From NCBI GenBank assembly GCA_964389705.1, contig CAYMEO010000043.1:1-23327 (forward strand): a stretch of 23,327 nucleotides of DNA. Reading direction: 5' to 3'. Origin of the DNA: PSLL01 sp964389705. GTDB lineage: Bacteria > Desulfobacterota_D > UBA1144 > Nemesobacterales > CSP1-2. Below the pieces are notes generated by a model, which saw only the letters and a list, made by a program, of their open reading frames with translations, was not told the origin of the DNA and searched no databases. The position numbers and the translations under genes were made by a program. Below, piece after piece: positions 21,675 to 23,327 of this stretch; positions within the stretch are counted from its first letter, which is position 1, and each line of letters begins with the position of its first letter.

Positions 21675-22337
21675 ATGAAAAGGATTTCTACGTCTATAGC
21701 CGCGTTTGTCTTCGGCATCTTTTTGCTCATTGGCATAAGACCAAATGCAATTGCACAGGGCTCTGCAGAAACTATAGTAGGAGAGGTTACTTCTATTGAT
21801 CAGGGAACCATCAATATAAAAGAGGACTCTACCCAAGAGGAGTACCAACTCAGGGCTTCTCCAAGTAAGATAAGAGACATAAGTCCGGGATATAGAGTGG
21901 AGGCTAAGACCTCAAACGGAAGGGTTTTATCACTAACTATATTAGGTATGCCCACTCATGCCGAGGTTGCACCCTCCCAGAGGTTTAAAGTGATTAAACA
22001 AGGGGGTCAGACTATAAACCTAAAAATAGAGGGCACAGAAGAGATGTCCGCCCCCGGCAAACCAAAAGAGACAGCCGTCGCTGCTATTCCAAACCTTTCG
22101 GGAACGGTGATAGGTCAGGTCACATTGGTTGATCAGGGAACAATCACAATAAAAGAGGACTCCTCACAAACAGAATACGAACTCCGGGCTTCCCCAGATA
22201 AACTAAAAGACATAAGTCCTGGATACAGAGTGGAGGCTAAAGCGATCAATGGAAGGGTTTTGTCTTTAACCGTACTGGGTATGCCTATGCAGGCTCAGCC
22301 CGATCCTTCTCAGAAGTTTGAGGTTATAGTGAAATAA
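21675..22337 (+). CDS. Exported protein with two tandem copies of one beta-rich domain
   Basis: The function is unknown. The 220-residue protein has a signal peptide (cleavage probably after AIA at 27). Two copies of a roughly 74-residue unit follow (34-107 and 145-218), offset by 111 residues. Shared blocks include the DQGTI-IKEDS segment, RASP-K, DISPGYRVEAK, NGRVLSLT-LGMP and the PSQ-F-VI ending. Alternating short beta strands suggest a small OB-like or barrel fold, related in feel to exported DUF5666-type units, though I would not assign it. A linker rich in Glu, Pro and Ala joins the copies. AAGGAGG lies nine bases before the ATG. There are no cysteines and no membrane segment other than the signal. 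Confidence 0.78.
   Translation: MKRISTSIAAFVFGIFLLIGIRPNAIAQGSAETIVGEVTSIDQGTINIKEDSTQEEYQLRASPSKIRDISPGYRVEAKTSNGRVLSLTILGMPTHAEVAPSQRFKVIKQGGQTINLKIEGTEEMSAPGKPKETAVAAIPNLSGTVIGQVTLVDQGTITIKEDSSQTEYELRASPDKLKDISPGYRVEAKAINGRVLSLTVLGMPMQAQPDPSQKFEVIVK
21774..21995 (+). repeat. Intragenic direct repeat, copy 1
   Basis: This codes for the first domain copy of the tandem-domain protein. It matches 22107-22328 at a fixed offset of 333 bases, in frame. Long shared runs such as GACATAAGTCC and AGAGTGGAGGCTAA show the copies are still similar at the DNA level. Confidence 0.8.
22107..22328 (+). repeat. Intragenic direct repeat, copy 2
   Basis: This codes for the second domain copy. Many differences from copy 1 are at third codon positions, which suggests that both copies are under selection rather than one decaying. 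Confidence 0.8.
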
Positions 22338-22366
22338 AAACGGCTCCTTTCTATGCCGATTCTGCG

Positions 22367-22394
22367 GTAGAGACACACCGTGGTGTGTCTCTAC
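22367..22394. repeat. Perfect 13-bp-arm palindrome, possible dispersed repeat or terminator
   Basis: GTAGAGACACACC and its exact reverse complement are separated only by GT. It lies 30 bases after the stop of the tandem-domain gene. There is no strong T tract (ATTCTT follows), so it is at best a partial terminator. Palindromes of the GTAGAGAC...GTCTCTAC type are, as I recall, dispersed repeats in several bacterial groups. Confidence 0.7.
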
Positions 22395-22497
22395 ATTCTT
22401 CGCATTAAGAACAGGTAATATAGATTACACGTAGGATATGAAGTTCTGGCTCTGGTAGGCCCCGCTCTTCAAATAGTACACTAGGAGAAAACCTCAG

Positions 22498-23313
22498 ATG
22501 TTAAATTTCAGAATAAAAAAGGCGTTACAAACCATGAGGGTAATTATTATGGTTCTAGCTATCTTTGTGTCTACACAAGCAGAGGCCTGGGAGTGGGCCG
22601 TTAACGACATTTACGGTGATGCCCCCCACCTTCTAATACAACCAATGAAACCTATAGACCTGAGATTCGAGAAGGAATCTTCTTTATCAAATCACAAAGA
22701 AAGGGAAAAAACCCTAAGTTCGGACTTTGATGAGTTCATAAAAGAAAATCTATTTACATATACAATGTTGTGGGCGGGAAGGAGCTTATATGACTCTGAA
22801 AATGTAAAAGCCCTTTTTACCACTCCATTATCTAAGTACCTACATAATATTACCGGCTGGCAGGCCTGCAACATGGCTAAGGCAGATAAGGGTCTGTGTT
22901 CTCCCAGAAGAAGGTCCTTCCGAAATCCTCCTCTTCTCGATGGGGATGCGTTCATAACAAATTTCATACAGCACCCCATCTTTGGAACATCTACTTATCT
23001 CTACTATAGAGCTAGGGGATATGATAGACCTGCTTCAGCCCTAGCCTCTTTTCTGACCAGTGCACTCTATGAGTACACTGTAGAAGGATTAAAGCAGTCA
23101 CCTTCACTCAATGACCTAATTGTCACCCCCGGTCTTGGTGTTCCACTGGGTATGATTCTCGAAGAGACTTCAAACCAATTGTCGAAAAGCAACAGTCAGG
23201 CCTTAAGGCTAATAAGCTACCTGGTGAATCCAACAAGGGCGATTATACCAGATGGCCGAATTGCCTGGCATAACCTCCTAGGAAGAACTGTCAGTTTTCA
23301 GTTTAGTTGGTAA
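22498..23313 (+). CDS. Exported DUF3943-like envelope protein
   Basis: This 271-residue protein has an N-terminal signal, with likely cleavage after QAEA at 30. The middle holds NFIQHPIFGTSTYLYYRARGYDRPASALASFL (155-185), then SALYEYTVEG (188-197) and SPSLNDLIVTPGLGVPLG (201-218). Together these resemble DUF3943, a membrane-associated domain with a HP-G-YY-AR-G pattern, a W/YEY-E motif and PS-NDL. The role is unknown. The ATG at 22498 has GGAG ten bases upstream. M13 (22534) would give a more compact signal peptide and is possible. It ends in QFSW, an aromatic C-terminus like that of outer-membrane barrel proteins. It follows the palindrome by about 100 bp. Confidence 0.65.
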   Translation: MLNFRIKKALQTMRVIIMVLAIFVSTQAEAWEWAVNDIYGDAPHLLIQPMKPIDLRFEKESSLSNHKEREKTLSSDFDEFIKENLFTYTMLWAGRSLYDSENVKALFTTPLSKYLHNITGWQACNMAKADKGLCSPRRRSFRNPPLLDGDAFITNFIQHPIFGTSTYLYYRARGYDRPASALASFLTSALYEYTVEGLKQSPSLNDLIVTPGLGVPLGMILEETSNQLSKSNSQALRLISYLVNPTRAIIPDGRIAWHNLLGRTVSFQFSW

Positions 23314-23327
23314 ACCTCGGTTTATTA

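Noticed and set aside
1..23327. CRISPR array, tRNA or rRNA genes
   Set aside because: No regularly spaced repeats, cloverleaf-like segments or conserved rRNA stretches were recognised on reading either strand.

Overview
The window reads as a piece of Gram-negative bacterial chromosome. It encodes an outer-membrane efflux lipoprotein, a tripartite RND pump, several Sec-type signal peptides and a c-type cytochrome. Base composition is moderate by eye. Combined with an ETF:quinone oxidoreductase, a periplasmic-type cytochrome c and an F420-type luciferase-like oxidoreductase, the gene set suggests an uncultured respiratory lineage, perhaps related to Deltaproteobacteria/Desulfobacterota. The lineage is inference only; there is no rRNA or other marker gene to settle it. 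Most genes are on the minus strand; only three secreted-protein genes are on plus.

Layout, left to right. (1) 74-2361: folate-branch genes pabC and pabB (4-aminobenzoate from chorismate), separated by 245 bp that hold a short coding-like scrap and a hairpin/repeat motif. (2) 2447-2890: a small exported protein of unknown function with a good sigma-70-type promoter. (3) 3088-9201: a tightly packed RND efflux operon in the order adaptor, pump, outer-membrane factor. The pump carries an extra membrane insertion. (4) 9310-11502: a luciferase-like oxidoreductase and a membrane-anchored metallophosphoesterase. (5) 11503-13217: an ECF-type sigma factor with no recognisable anti-sigma gene, a decayed-looking 366-bp gap, and a MarR regulator whose consensus promoter would give a leaderless mRNA. 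(6) 13668-14120: a plus-strand exported glycine-rich protein. (7) 14162-15862: ETF:quinone oxidoreductase, missing one of the four usual cluster cysteines, with a foldback repeat upstream. (8) 16076-20784: aromatic amino acid genes pheA, hisC-like aminotransferase and tyrA, interrupted by a cytochrome c gene and the remains of a VapBC toxin-antitoxin pair. (9) 20891-23313: an exported bifunctional-nuclease-family protein, then divergently an exported protein built of two tandem copies of one domain, a long perfect palindrome, and a DUF3943-like envelope protein.

How they fit together: chorismate is the common substrate behind two blocks. PabB/PabC send it to folate; PheA, the HisC-like aminotransferase and TyrA send it, via prephenate, to phenylalanine and tyrosine. 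The efflux operon and the nearby MarR and ECF regulators could form an envelope or toxic-compound response, but nothing in the sequence ties them together directly.

I found no CRISPR array, tRNA, rRNA, intact transposase, prophage or obvious defence island, and no single convincing new system. The points most worth a second look are the three-cysteine ETF-QO, the leaderless marR promoter, the dead VapBC pair inside the aromatic cluster, the foldback elements, the hairpin inside the sigma gene and the enlarged RND pump.
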